Shown here: in pieces, positions 12,356-18,868 of the stretch
Layout of the letters: the number at the start of each line of letters is the position of its first letter
Numbering within the stretch: position 1 is the stretch's first letter
Source of the DNA: a virus
Strand: one strand, 5' to 3'
Length of the DNA stretch: 36,065 nucleotides
IMG/VR virus record: IMGVR_UViG_3300028569_000091
Location: 1-36,065 of that record
Made by a program: the position numbers and the translations under genes
The notes under the pieces: model-generated
What the model was told of the DNA's origin: nothing
Seen by the model: the letters and a program-made list of their open reading frames with translations, nothing else
The model's database searches: none

Positions 12356-13605
12356 GTATAACATCAGGTCCAAAAATTATTGATGATGGATTAGTTTTTT
12401 ATATTGATGCTACAAATAAAAAAAGCATTTCTGCATTAGGTAATGCTTCGTTTAATACTGCACCAGAAGTTATTAGAAGTTTAATATCTGGAATTACAGT
12501 TAATTCCTTTAATGGAGTTAATATAGGTAATTTAAATTATTACACAGTTTTTGCTATTGATTATCCTGAAGGTAGTTATGGTGGAGATGCGGCTGGAAGA
12601 CATGGTATGACACCTGGACTTAATGTTAGGTCAGGAACAAAAACATATGATTCTTCTAGGTCTTTACATATGTGGGTTTGGAATAATGAAACAAACTCTT
12701 GGTTAGCAAGTTCTTTTTTTAATGGTTACAGATTATCTGGACACTCTTATGACAATTATAGTGGCGCCGAAGATGGTTATACAAATCAGATAAATAAATT
12801 TATAGCAGACTTTAATAATATTAAAAAAAGATTTATTAACTGCACATATATTATAACAGGCTCACATAGAGCAGACCAATATAATTCTGGATTAAGAGCA
12901 ATACTGTATGATTTAGGAATGCCAACAGGAACAGCCTTAGATAGTGACTATGTTGGGGCTCCTGAATGGATATTGGTTGGAAAGCCTGGACTAGGCGCTG
13001 GAAACGCTCATGGTTGGGTTTATCAAAACTATACAACAAATGCGGCTCAAGTAGCTCATTTAAATTTTGGTTTACCAATTTATGGCAATAGTGGTAATTA
13101 TTTAACTTTTGATGGGGTTAATGATTATGTCACAACAAACATATCTACAATTAATACAAGCGCTACATATAATGTTTGGTTAAATAGAACAGCAAGTGTT
13201 AATGAATATAATATGTTTATGGGTCAGTATTTACCGTATTTTGCTTTTAGAGCAAATGGTCAAATACATTTCTCTATGAACATTGGTGGTCAACAAAGTC
13301 TATTTAGTACAATCAGTCTTAGTAATAATACTTGGTATAATTTAACTTTTGTTCATAATTATGATGGAACTAATACAACAACATCTATTTATATAAATGG
13401 TTCATTAAATACATCAGCATCTTATGCTGGTTCTCAATCAACTAGCAGTGGTAGAAATTTTATGATTGGTGATTGGAGAACAGACGCTCCTACAGAATAT
13501 CCTTTTTATGGAAAAATTAGTCAAGTATCTATATATAATAGAGCATTAACTGCTTCTGAAATAAAACAAAATTTTGAAGCAAATAGAAAAATATATGGCA
13601 TCTAA
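12352..13605 (+). CDS. LamG-like protein with inserted ILEI/FAM3-like domain
   Basis: This encodes 417 residues and starts in an ATGA overlap with the previous gene. The first 24 residues (DDGLVFYIDATNKKS) and the region from about 248 on (YLTFDGVNDYVTT, WYNLTFVHN, ALTASEIKQNFEANR) match its two upstream paralogues. In place of their short WYDLSGNxNxGTL link there are about 220 extra residues. Within them, about 100-228 read as LHMWVWNNETNSWLASSFF, NQINKFIADFNNIKKRF, YIITGSHRADQYNSGLRAIL, GAPEWILVGKPG. This order resembles the ILEI/FAM3 (interleukin-like EMT inducer) fold, a beta-sandwich also found in some phage and microbial surface proteins. The insert probably adds a second ligand-binding head. 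The LamG call is firm; the ILEI call is by eye and should be read as probable. Confidence 0.75.
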   Translation: MSITSGPKIIDDGLVFYIDATNKKSISALGNASFNTAPEVIRSLISGITVNSFNGVNIGNLNYYTVFAIDYPEGSYGGDAAGRHGMTPGLNVRSGTKTYDSSRSLHMWVWNNETNSWLASSFFNGYRLSGHSYDNYSGAEDGYTNQINKFIADFNNIKKRFINCTYIITGSHRADQYNSGLRAILYDLGMPTGTALDSDYVGAPEWILVGKPGLGAGNAHGWVYQNYTTNAAQVAHLNFGLPIYGNSGNYLTFDGVNDYVTTNISTINTSATYNVWLNRTASVNEYNMFMGQYLPYFAFRANGQIHFSMNIGGQQSLFSTISLSNNTWYNLTFVHNYDGTNTTTSIYINGSLNTSASYAGSQSTSSGRNFMIGDWRTDAPTEYPFYGKISQVSIYNRALTASEIKQNFEANRKIYGI

Positions 13606-13613
13606 GTTAAATC

Positions 13614-13642
13614 TTGACTTTGCGGCACAAATATGTTATGAT
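13614..13642 (+). promoter_or_regulatory. Sigma70/SigA-type promoter P2, extended -10
   Basis: TTGACT (13614-13619), 17-bp spacer, TATGAT (13637-13642), with TG at 13634-13635. The predicted start is near 13649. It follows the last LamG gene by 8 bp and drives the second fibre unit. The spacer contains one of the few noncoding TGCGGC copies. Confidence 0.78.
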
Positions 13643-13649
13643 ATAAGAT

Positions 13650-13665
13650 GATAGATAATTCTATC
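13650..13665 (+). promoter_or_regulatory. 5'-terminal hairpin of the P2 transcript
   Basis: GATAGA (13650-13655) and TCTATC (13660-13665) form a 6-bp stem with loop TAAT. It sits exactly at the predicted transcript start and is followed within 3 nt by the GAGGTG ribosome binding site. It repeats the layout seen at 1680 and 19885, so it is likely functional despite its small size. Confidence 0.5.
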
Positions 13666-13678
13666 AAGAGGTGAGAAT

Positions 13679-13930
13679 ATGGATTATACAAATCGCAAAT
13701 ATGTTATATTTAACGTATCAGAACTAAACAAAATTAACTTTCCAGAAGTCTTAGAAACCTCTGCAGAAACGGTCCGCAAATCAGTAAATGGACAAAAAAC
13801 ATTTGTAAAATGGGAAGGCGAAGCACCAGCTTCAATCCAAACCCTCACAACAAAATCTAAATACTACACACACGAAGAAATACTCAACATACTCTCCGGA
13901 GAGGAATGGAATGCTCCGTTAGAGATTTAA
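13679..13930 (+). CDS. Conserved-looking small protein of the second fibre unit
   Basis: This encodes 83 residues with GAGGTG upstream of the ATG. It contains YVIFNVSELNKINFPEVLET, a KTFVKWEG segment, and a C-terminal YTHEEILNILSGEEW. It is soluble and mixed alpha/beta in appearance, without cysteines or membrane segments. I recall proteins of this type beside tail or fibre genes in other environmental phages but know no function. It is the first gene after promoter P2 and directly precedes a fibre gene, so it may be a minor virion component or assembly helper. Function unassigned. Confidence 0.7.
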   Translation: MDYTNRKYVIFNVSELNKINFPEVLETSAETVRKSVNGQKTFVKWEGEAPASIQTLTTKSKYYTHEEILNILSGEEWNAPLEI

Positions 13931-13960
13931 AAATATTGAACCATTGGGGATAGTGAACTT

Positions 13961-15532
13961 ATGGCAAACAGCAAAAAATTTGTAGTCAAGAATGGTCTTG
14001 AAACACAGAACATTCAATTCGTAGAAGTCGATGGAACTGAAACTATAACGCTTACGGTGCTGGAAGACGGCAGTCTTTCTTTTAGCGGAAGTAGTGGTCA
14101 GCTTTTTTCTATTTCCGATAGTTTAAGTGGAACAATATTTTCAGTCAACGACATATCAGGTATTCCTTCTATTGAAGTTTTTGACGACGGCGAAATTAGA
14201 TTAGCAGAATCTAGTGGTAACGTTTTAATTGGTACCGCAACAGATGATGGTACAAGTAAATTACAAGTAAAGGGAAATGTTAAGATTTTAGGGCTGAATG
14301 GCTCTGTAGTTTTAACAGTTCCAAGTTCAGTAACAGGCGTTCAAACATTAGAACTTCCAGCAATGGGAGCAACTGGTATTACAGGACCTACTGGCGTAAC
14401 TGGTCCAATCGGAGTTACTGGACCTATTGGTGTAACTGGTCCAATCGGAGTTACTGGACCTATTGGTGTAACTGGTCCAATCGGAGTTACTGGACCTATT
14501 GGTGTAACTGGTCCAATCGGAGTTACTGGACCTATTGGTGTAACTGGCGTAACCGGCGTAGGCACAACTGGTGCAACCGGTGTAGCAGGAGCAGTCGGAG
14601 CAACTGGTGTTACTGGTGCAACTGGCGTCGCAGGACCTGGTACAACAATCACAGCAGTCACATCAACTGGACCAACATTATATCCAATAATGGTAAGTGA
14701 TGGAACAGCACAACAAGCAAAATATGATACTGGCTTAGTTTATAATGCTGGTACAGATGAATTAACAGTAGGTTCTGGTAGTTTATCTTGGACATTAGAT
14801 GGATCTAGTGCAGCAACCTTTGCATTAAGAGATAGCGCAGGAACTGCTCGACTTCAAGTTTCTAACGGTGGATTAGTCACCGCAACAACATTTAGTGGTT
14901 CAGGCGCTTCATTGACATCATTAAACGCAGGTAATATCTCATCGGGAACATTAGTTGTCGGAAGAGGTGGAACAGGAACAACAACAGCTCCAGTCGCAGG
15001 CGGAATTATATATGGTGCTTCAACATCAGCATATGCATCAACTGCAGCTGGAACAACTGGTCAAATTTTAAAATCAAATGCAGCATCAGCTCCAACTTGG
15101 GTAACTAACACAGGTACATGGGTATCAGTAAGGTCAAGAGATGACGCGACAGCATTGACATCTACCGGAGCATCAGGTGCTACTGGCGGAAGTATTAGTG
15201 TCGGAGCACTTGCCCAAGGAGATACTATAATGATGGAAGTTAATAGCGTATCAACTGTTGGAGCTACCGACAATATATCTGTAGTTATATTTACTTTAGG
15301 AGCTGCAGATTCATCACCTGATTCAGAAGGTCAAGGCATTCAGTTTGGTCAAATTAGAAACTCATCTACAGTATATAAACAGTATGTTTTCAAGATTGGT
15401 CACGCAAGTCCAGCTTTTTACTTCGATGACGCATACTTAATGACTTATACTGACTCAGCTACAGCAAGTTCTATATTAACAGAAAGTAACTTTACATTGC
15501 ATATAGGAAAGGTTTGGAGGTTAGTAGAATAA
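13961..15532 (+). CDS. Tail-fibre protein with exact collagen-type repeats
   Basis: This encodes 523 residues. The N-terminal 125 residues ([13 protein letters not shown], then [54 protein letters not shown]) form a fibre head typical of environmental phage fibres. A collagen-like region (about 128-225) contains GPIGVT units, encoded by four perfect 36-bp DNA repeats. After it come [38 protein letters not shown] and GQILKSN motifs of fibre shafts, and a C-terminal globular beta tip (about 390-523). The upstream ribosome binding site is weak (GGGGATAG). It should form a second receptor-recognition fibre, and the following gene looks like its chaperone. Confidence 0.82.
   Translation: MANSKKFVVKNGLETQNIQFVEVDGTETITLTVLEDGSLSFSGSSGQLFSISDSLSGTIFSVNDISGIPSIEVFDDGEIRLAESSGNVLIGTATDDGTSKLQVKGNVKILGLNGSVVLTVPSSVTGVQTLELPAMGATGITGPTGVTGPIGVTGPIGVTGPIGVTGPIGVTGPIGVTGPIGVTGPIGVTGPIGVTGVTGVGTTGATGVAGAVGATGVTGATGVAGPGTTITAVTSTGPTLYPIMVSDGTAQQAKYDTGLVYNAGTDELTVGSGSLSWTLDGSSAATFALRDSAGTARLQVSNGGLVTATTFSGSGASLTSLNAGNISSGTLVVGRGGTGTTTAPVAGGIIYGASTSAYASTAAGTTGQILKSNAASAPTWVTNTGTWVSVRSRDDATALTSTGASGATGGSISVGALAQGDTIMMEVNSVSTVGATDNISVVIFTLGAADSSPDSEGQGIQFGQIRNSSTVYKQYVFKIGHASPAFYFDDAYLMTYTDSATASSILTESNFTLHIGKVWRLVE
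14402..14545 (+). repeat. Four perfect 36-bp tandem repeats
   Basis: The unit begins GGTCCAATCGGAGTTACTGG (first 20 bases) and is repeated four times without a mismatch: 14402-14437, 14438-14473, 14474-14509 and 14510-14545. Each unit encodes two GPIGVT hexapeptides. Perfect DNA identity where synonymous changes would be harmless points to recent expansion by slippage or recombination. Confidence 0.9.
14506..14628 (+). repeat. 123-bp near-identical repeat, copy 2
   Basis: This is the partner of 7527-7649, about 7 kb downstream in the same orientation. It includes the last copy of the 36-bp tandem unit, which suggests that the tandem array grew from the converted segment. Confidence 0.85.
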
Positions 15533-15534
15533 TT

Positions 15535-15942
15535 ATGAAATATTTAATTAACGAAAAAAGAGTTCTCTCAACAAAAAATTGGGAAGAACGAATGGGAGAT
15601 ATAACTATTGAAACTTTTGCATCTAATGAAAATTATAACATAGTTGAAATAGATGAAAATTTAATAACAATCCCATTAAGTAAAATTGATTTTACAAATA
15701 GAGAATTCGATATTGAAAAATATCACACTCGTATAAAAGAAAAATATATTAATGATTTAAGAAAATTAAGAGCTATTCAATGTTTCTCAGTTGTAGATAG
15801 AAGTAAAATTTGGTGGGATACTTTATCTGAAGAACAAGTGTCTGAGATTAAAGATTGGTATAATGAATGGTTGGATATTCCCAATCAACAATTACAATCT
15901 GTAGAAAGATTACCACTACCAATAAAGCCAAATTTTTTATAA
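15535..15942 (+). CDS. Probable tail-fibre assembly chaperone
   Basis: This encodes 135 residues from the ATG at 15535, 2 nt after the fibre stop. A TTG at 15514 would extend it by 7 residues into the fibre gene, but ATG is preferred and follows GGAGG by 14 nt. The C-terminal third reads WWDTLSEEQVSEIKDWYNEW, then LDIP and LPLPIKPNFL. This matches the layout of tail-fibre assembly proteins (W...L..EQ..E...WR..L.D.., ending in P.KP.WL). Such proteins bind the fibre tip, help trimerisation and are usually absent from the virion. Position directly behind a fibre gene supports this. Family resemblance is by eye; confidence is moderate to good. Confidence 0.7.
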   Translation: MKYLINEKRVLSTKNWEERMGDITIETFASNENYNIVEIDENLITIPLSKIDFTNREFDIEKYHTRIKEKYINDLRKLRAIQCFSVVDRSKIWWDTLSEEQVSEIKDWYNEWLDIPNQQLQSVERLPLPIKPNFL

Positions 15943-15997
15943 ATGTACATAATAGGCAGATTAATATTTTGGTTATTAATAAAGGAGGTATATAATT

Positions 15998-16297
15998 ATG
16001 TCTGGTAAAATAAAATTAAATACCTCTAAGGTAATATTAAATACAGATAAAGTAAAATTTGGAAGACCATATTGGTCTTTTGTAGAAACAAATCCGGGCT
16101 TATCTGCTTATAGTCCTCGTGTGGTTACTATTATTGTTATTGGTGCTTCTGGTTGTACAACAGTTGGAGAAGCAGGAGATGCCTTAGATGCTGGATATCC
16201 TGCAACAAATTATTCTATTGGAGACTACGCTAGGGTATCAGTTTTTGATGATGTTTTAGGATGCGGAACATTTCATTGGTTTATTGTAGTCGGCTAA
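15998..16297 (+). CDS. Small probable virion-associated protein
   Basis: This encodes 99 residues with a strong AAGGAGG site upstream. The first 25 residues repeat short strands (IKLNTSKVILNTDKVKFG). The rest is mixed hydrophobic with two cysteines (GCTTVGEAGDALDAGY, then VLGCGTFHWFIVVG). The opening resembles that of the 16892 gene (MKLNNGSLKLKGS), which suggests a shared small beta docking element. No enzymatic motif or signal peptide is seen. It follows the fibre chaperone and may be a minor structural or decoration protein. Function unassigned. Confidence 0.65.
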   Translation: MSGKIKLNTSKVILNTDKVKFGRPYWSFVETNPGLSAYSPRVVTIIVIGASGCTTVGEAGDALDAGYPATNYSIGDYARVSVFDDVLGCGTFHWFIVVG

Positions 16298-16311
16298 AAT
16301 AGAGGTGAATT

Positions 16312-16518
16312 ATGAAAGTATTTAAAAAAGTAGCGCTAGACGTAAACTATAATTTAATTAGTTTTAACGACCTTCCAAGAATAGAAGCATTTTTAGTTTT
16401 TGAAGTAAATTCAGATAATCCAACGCCGCAAGAATTTAATTTAAAGTATAATGAAATAATTAATAATGGTATTAAAGCAGAAGATATAAGAATAACTAAA
16501 AATTATTATACAACATAA
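16312..16518 (+). CDS. Small protein of unknown function
   Basis: This encodes 68 residues with GAGGTG upstream of the ATG and 14 nt after the preceding stop. It has a basic N-terminus, mixed alpha/beta composition, no cysteines and no membrane segment. I do not recognise it. The good ribosome binding site and tight spacing support it as a real gene in the second fibre unit. Confidence 0.6.
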   Translation: MKVFKKVALDVNYNLISFNDLPRIEAFLVFEVNSDNPTPQEFNLKYNEIINNGIKAEDIRITKNYYTT

Positions 16519-16519
16519 T

Positions 16520-16741
16520 ATGAAAAAAGTAATCTCATACTTGTCAAATTTGACAAAGCGTAAAGGTATATGGTATACTATATATTATGTTACGATAGGA
16601 TTTCTATATAGAGTTTTACGAAGAGCCTGGCTAGGAGTTAAGTCTCTTGGCTGGTTCTTCGGCTTTATAGCCTTCCTAATTTCTACCACTATATTTTTAG
16701 CCCACAATAGCTGGAGTTATAGTATATTGGCTGAAAGGTAA
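16520..16741 (+). CDS. Holin-like membrane protein, 5' part of a split frame
   Basis: This encodes 73 residues and starts 1 nt after the previous stop, with no clear ribosome binding site. The basic start (KKVISYLSNLTKRKG) is followed by two hydrophobic segments, about 17-34 (IWYTIYYVTIGFLYRVL) and about 43-61 (SLGWFFGFIAFLISTTIFL). After that the frame turns hydrophilic and ends. The +1 frame from 16701 then carries a convincing hydrophobic continuation up to 16886. The two parts together would make a three- or four-span small membrane protein with a basic tail, as in holins. So this gene may be frameshifted, or expressed through programmed frameshifting. The holin role is inferred only from topology. 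Confidence 0.55.
   Translation: MKKVISYLSNLTKRKGIWYTIYYVTIGFLYRVLRRAWLGVKSLGWFFGFIAFLISTTIFLAHNSWSYSILAER
16541..16579 (+). promoter_or_regulatory. Internal promoter overlapping a 16-bp perfect palindrome
   Basis: TTGACA (16550-16555), 18-bp spacer, TATACT (16574-16579) with TG at 16571-16572. The -35 lies inside the perfect palindrome TTGTCAAATTTGACAA (16541-16556), an operator-like layout. It sits within the first codons of the membrane-protein ORF, so transcripts from it would serve the genes from 16892 on. Both elements are visible; use as promoter and operator is inferred. Confidence 0.5.
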
Positions 16742-16886
16742 TGTTTGGTTTTTAGGAATAGCTACAAGTTATTTTACATGGGTGGTGCTGCCAACTGGCT
16801 CATCTCTTCTCTATGCATTTATAGTTGCGGCCACAATTCCTATTGTTAGTTTTTTTAAAAAACAATTTATTAAAAAGGAGGCATAG
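16701..16886 (+). other. Out-of-frame continuation of the holin-like ORF
   Basis: This frame is open from just after a TAG (16698-16700) to the TAG at 16884-16886, and has no convincing start codon of its own. Translation gives a continuous hydrophobic sequence: TIAGVIVYWLKGNVWFLGIA, then SYFTWVVLPTGSSLLYAF, IVAATIPIVSFF and a basic end KKQFIKKEA. It overlaps the 16520-16741 ORF and reads as its natural C-terminal half in the +1 frame. The junction must lie between 16701 and 16739. Possible readings: a true 1-base indel that breaks the gene, a sequencing error, or programmed frameshifting. The 16892 gene's ribosome binding site (AAGGAGG) lies inside its last codons. Confidence 0.55.
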
Positions 16887-16891
16887 TATCA

Positions 16892-17575
16892 ATGAAATTG
16901 AATAACGGTTCTTTAAAATTAAAAGGTAGTTCTTTAAAAAATTTTACTATTTTTTCTTCTAATATTACTTTAGATTTTGCTTATACTAGTAATCAATGGA
17001 TTTTTAGCATTGAAAATATTGATCAAAGTGTTCTAGTGGATTTAAATGATGGTTATGAAATGCAAATACAATTAGTTAGATATCAACCGGCATCTTCAAA
17101 AAACAGAAGAACACCAAGGGCAACTTATATCGGTCCGAGTCCATCATTTGTATATAAAGTAAAACCATCTTTTCCTAATTGGATAGGTATAAACGGAGAT
17201 ACGTTAGACCCAATATCAGCAGATAAAAAAGCCAGAATAAATATAAATTCTCAATTAAATGTTAATCCATTAAGCATAGATTTAACTACATGGGTTAATA
17301 ATATGATTAAATATCAAGGTCGTAAGATAAATTCCACTTTTCATAGATTTAAAGGATTATTCGCTAATGTTTTTGGTGATTTGAACAATGAGGGATTTGA
17401 TAGTAGTGGATTTTGGTTTTCAAAGTTTAGGTTTATTATTTTAATTAATAACAGAAAGTATGGTTTAACAAACAAAGAATTAATTATTAATTATTATAAT
17501 GCTGGTAATATATCATCAAACATTATATCAAATGTAGTTCAAACATCAAATTCAATTTCAATTAATGTGTCATAA
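16892..17575 (+). CDS. Unrecognised 227-aa protein
   Basis: A strong AAGGAGG site precedes the ATG. The N-terminus (KLNNGSLKLKGSSLKNF) resembles a short beta docking element and recalls the start of the 15998 gene. The rest is rich in Asn, Ser and Ile with beta-type patterning (WIFSIENIDQSVLVDLNDGY, then WFSKFRFIILINNRKYGL). A Lys/Arg-rich middle contains SSKNRRTPRATYIGPSPSF. There is no transmembrane helix, cysteine pair or catalytic motif. Codon use is more AT-rich than in the fibre genes. It may be a virion-associated protein, but I cannot assign a family. Confidence 0.65.
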   Translation: MKLNNGSLKLKGSSLKNFTIFSSNITLDFAYTSNQWIFSIENIDQSVLVDLNDGYEMQIQLVRYQPASSKNRRTPRATYIGPSPSFVYKVKPSFPNWIGINGDTLDPISADKKARININSQLNVNPLSIDLTTWVNNMIKYQGRKINSTFHRFKGLFANVFGDLNNEGFDSSGFWFSKFRFIILINNRKYGLTNKELIINYYNAGNISSNIISNVVQTSNSISINVS

Positions 17576-17577
17576 AA

Positions 17578-17661
17578 AAATTCTATAAAAACTGTTTGAA
17601 ACGGATTCGGTTAGTCTGCTGTCCAATATAGTTTATTATATTGTAAGTTTTTATAGAATTT
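17578..17661 (+). repeat. 84-bp hairpin element with a 16-bp perfect outer stem
   Basis: A + AATTCTATAAAAACT (17578-17593) pairs perfectly with AGTTTTTATAGAATT + T (17646-17661). Inside is a second hairpin, CAATATA (17624-17630) with TATATTG (17637-17643), and a GC-richer segment around 17600-17623 that could form a small third arm. There is no T tract after the stem, so it is not a standard terminator. It fills the gap between two genes and ends 10 nt before a GAGGTG site. It may be a structured RNA, a leader, or a small mobile palindrome. The pairing is certain; the role is unknown. Confidence 0.7.
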
Positions 17662-17682
17662 AATTAACAAAGAGGTGAGATT

Positions 17683-17967
17683 ATGGCAGAAAAAGACCCA
17701 CGTCTCGAAAGAGCTGGAGTAGAAGGTTTTAACAAACCTAAACGTACGCCTAAACACCCAACTAAGTCACACATCGTTGTGGCCAAAGAGGGGAATAAGG
17801 TAAAAACTATTCGCTTTGGTCAACAAGGTGTAAAAGGATCTCCTCCACGAGAAGGCGAATCTGAAGCAGATAAAAATAGACGTAAGTCATTTAAAGCACG
17901 ACATGCAAAAAATATTGCTAAAGGTAAAATGAGCGCGGCATACTGGAGTTCGCGTGAAAAATGGTAA
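17683..17967 (+). CDS. Small basic conserved phage protein
   Basis: This encodes 94 residues with GAGGTG upstream. It starts AEKDPRLERAGVEGFNKPKR, then TPKHPTKSHIVVAKEGNKVK, TIRFGQQGVKG, and ends KSFKARHAKNIAKGKMSAAY plus WSSREKW. I recognise this pattern as a family found widely in environmental phages, often near other tiny Lys-rich genes. It is strongly basic and has no cysteine. The KSFKARH region recalls nucleic-acid-binding segments. Function is not established to my knowledge. The end overlaps the HNH gene by 7 bp. Confidence 0.8.
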   Translation: MAEKDPRLERAGVEGFNKPKRTPKHPTKSHIVVAKEGNKVKTIRFGQQGVKGSPPREGESEADKNRRKSFKARHAKNIAKGKMSAAYWSSREKW

Positions 17968-18596
17968 AAATTATAAATGATAAAGTTAATTTAGTTGATA
18001 ATAGATTTTTAGCTACTTGTGTTTGTGGAAAAATTAATAGTTATTCTGCTAAAGAAAATGCTTTAAATATGTTAAATAGAAAAACTTGTGCTTATTGCTC
18101 AGAAGACTATAGAAATAAGAATATTCAGCACTTTAATATATATCTTAATGAAAATAAAAAATGGTGTTCTAGATGCCCAAAATGTAATATTGAGCAAGCA
18201 TACACCAGAAGAAGCCATGCGGTAGAAAGTTCCAGAGATGAAAAACATTGTAAAAAATGTGCTCAAGCTCTTGGTAAATTTTCTAAGAGTAATAGCGTTG
18301 GAGATAAGACAAGAATATATAATAAGTTTTCAAAGTCTGCAAAAAGTAGAAATATAGAATGGAATCTTACCGAAGAAGAAATGTTTGAAAATTATAATGG
18401 TCAATGCTCATTAACAGGAATGCCATTATCATTGAAATATAAAGAAACTACCACATCACTAGATAGAATAGATAATAATTTAGGTTATCTTAAAGGAAAT
18501 ATTCAGTGGGTTCATATTAAAGTAAATATGATGAAACAACAATACACACAAGAAGAATTCATCGAAGTGTGTAAATTAGTTGCTAAGAACAACTAG
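17961..18596 (+). CDS. Free-standing HNH-type endonuclease
   Basis: This encodes 211 residues and starts inside the last codons of the upstream gene. Two cysteine-pair zinc ribbons are visible: CVCGK...CAYC (about 20-45) and CSRCPKC...CKKC (about 70-100). The C-terminal third carries NGQCSLTGMPL, SLDRIDNNLGYLKGN, IQWVH and MKQQYTQEEFIEVC. This is the layout of phage HNH homing-like endonucleases, where the SLDRIDN..GY..GN...H region is the metal-binding nuclease core. The gene looks more AT-rich than its neighbours, suggesting recent arrival. It nicks or cuts DNA, probably to spread itself into related phages. The nuclease family is firm; homing is inferred. Confidence 0.85.
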   Translation: MVKIINDKVNLVDNRFLATCVCGKINSYSAKENALNMLNRKTCAYCSEDYRNKNIQHFNIYLNENKKWCSRCPKCNIEQAYTRRSHAVESSRDEKHCKKCAQALGKFSKSNSVGDKTRIYNKFSKSAKSRNIEWNLTEEEMFENYNGQCSLTGMPLSLKYKETTTSLDRIDNNLGYLKGNIQWVHIKVNMMKQQYTQEEFIEVCKLVAKNN

Positions 18597-18606
18597 AGGT
18601 GAAATT

Positions 18607-18726
18607 ATGTGCAACTGTGAAACATGCAAAAATAAAGAAACTTGCACTTGCGAAACTTGTGTAGATTGCGAACTTTGCAAAGTAGAACCAAATCACGTTT
18701 GTGAATGCGACTGCTGCAAGGAATAG
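18607..18726 (+). CDS. Cysteine-rich microprotein, metallothionein-like
   Basis: This encodes only 39 residues, 12 of them Cys and one His. The ATG at 18607 has AGAGGTG upstream, overlapping the stop of the HNH gene. Cysteines are arranged as C-x-C (2/4, 13/15, 32/34/36), C-x-x-C (4/7, 15/18, 18/21, 21/24) and C-C (36/37). The rest is mainly Glu, Lys, Thr and Asp, with no hydrophobic core or membrane segment. This composition is that of metallothioneins, which wrap Zn, Cd or Cu in thiolate clusters. No match to a named family is claimed. It lies among tiny basic phage genes, four nt before the next start. Metal binding is inferred strongly from composition; its use to the phage is unknown. 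Confidence 0.75.
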   Translation: MCNCETCKNKETCTCETCVDCELCKVEPNHVCECDCCKE

Positions 18727-18729
18727 TTT

Positions 18730-18867
18730 ATGATACGTAAGCAGGGAAAACAATATGTTCTTATGAGTAAAGATGGTTCCCGCAAACTAGGAACCTTCCC
18801 CTCACGCAAACAAGCAGAAGAACGTGAAAAACAAATAACTCGTATTAAGTACGCAAAGGGTGGTTAA
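18730..18867 (+). CDS. 45-aa basic protein
   Basis: This encodes 45 residues between the cysteine-rich ORF and the next small gene; it starts 3 nt after one stop and ends 1 nt before the next ATG. It reads IRKQGKQYVLMSKDGSRKLG, then TFPSRKQAEEREKQI. This beta-hairpin plus helix (V-L-x-S-K-D-G-S-R-x-L-G-T-F-x-S-R-x-x-A-x-x-R) resembles a pattern common in tiny phage proteins. Its strongly basic, Arg/Lys-rich make-up suggests nucleic-acid or virion contact. No function is known to me. Confidence 0.7.
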   Translation: MIRKQGKQYVLMSKDGSRKLGTFPSRKQAEEREKQITRIKYAKGG

Positions 18868-18868
18868 T

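Noticed and set aside
15514-15534. TTG start for the fibre chaperone
   Set aside because: It lies inside the fibre gene, and the ATG at 15535 fits the family and follows GGAGG.
15943-16008. 21-aa ORF between chaperone and next gene
   Set aside because: It has no ribosome site and overlaps the strong site and start of the next gene; likely chance.
17578-17661. tRNA gene
   Set aside because: A GGATTCGG stretch recalls a T arm, but the outer stem is 16 bp and no cloverleaf can be drawn on either strand.
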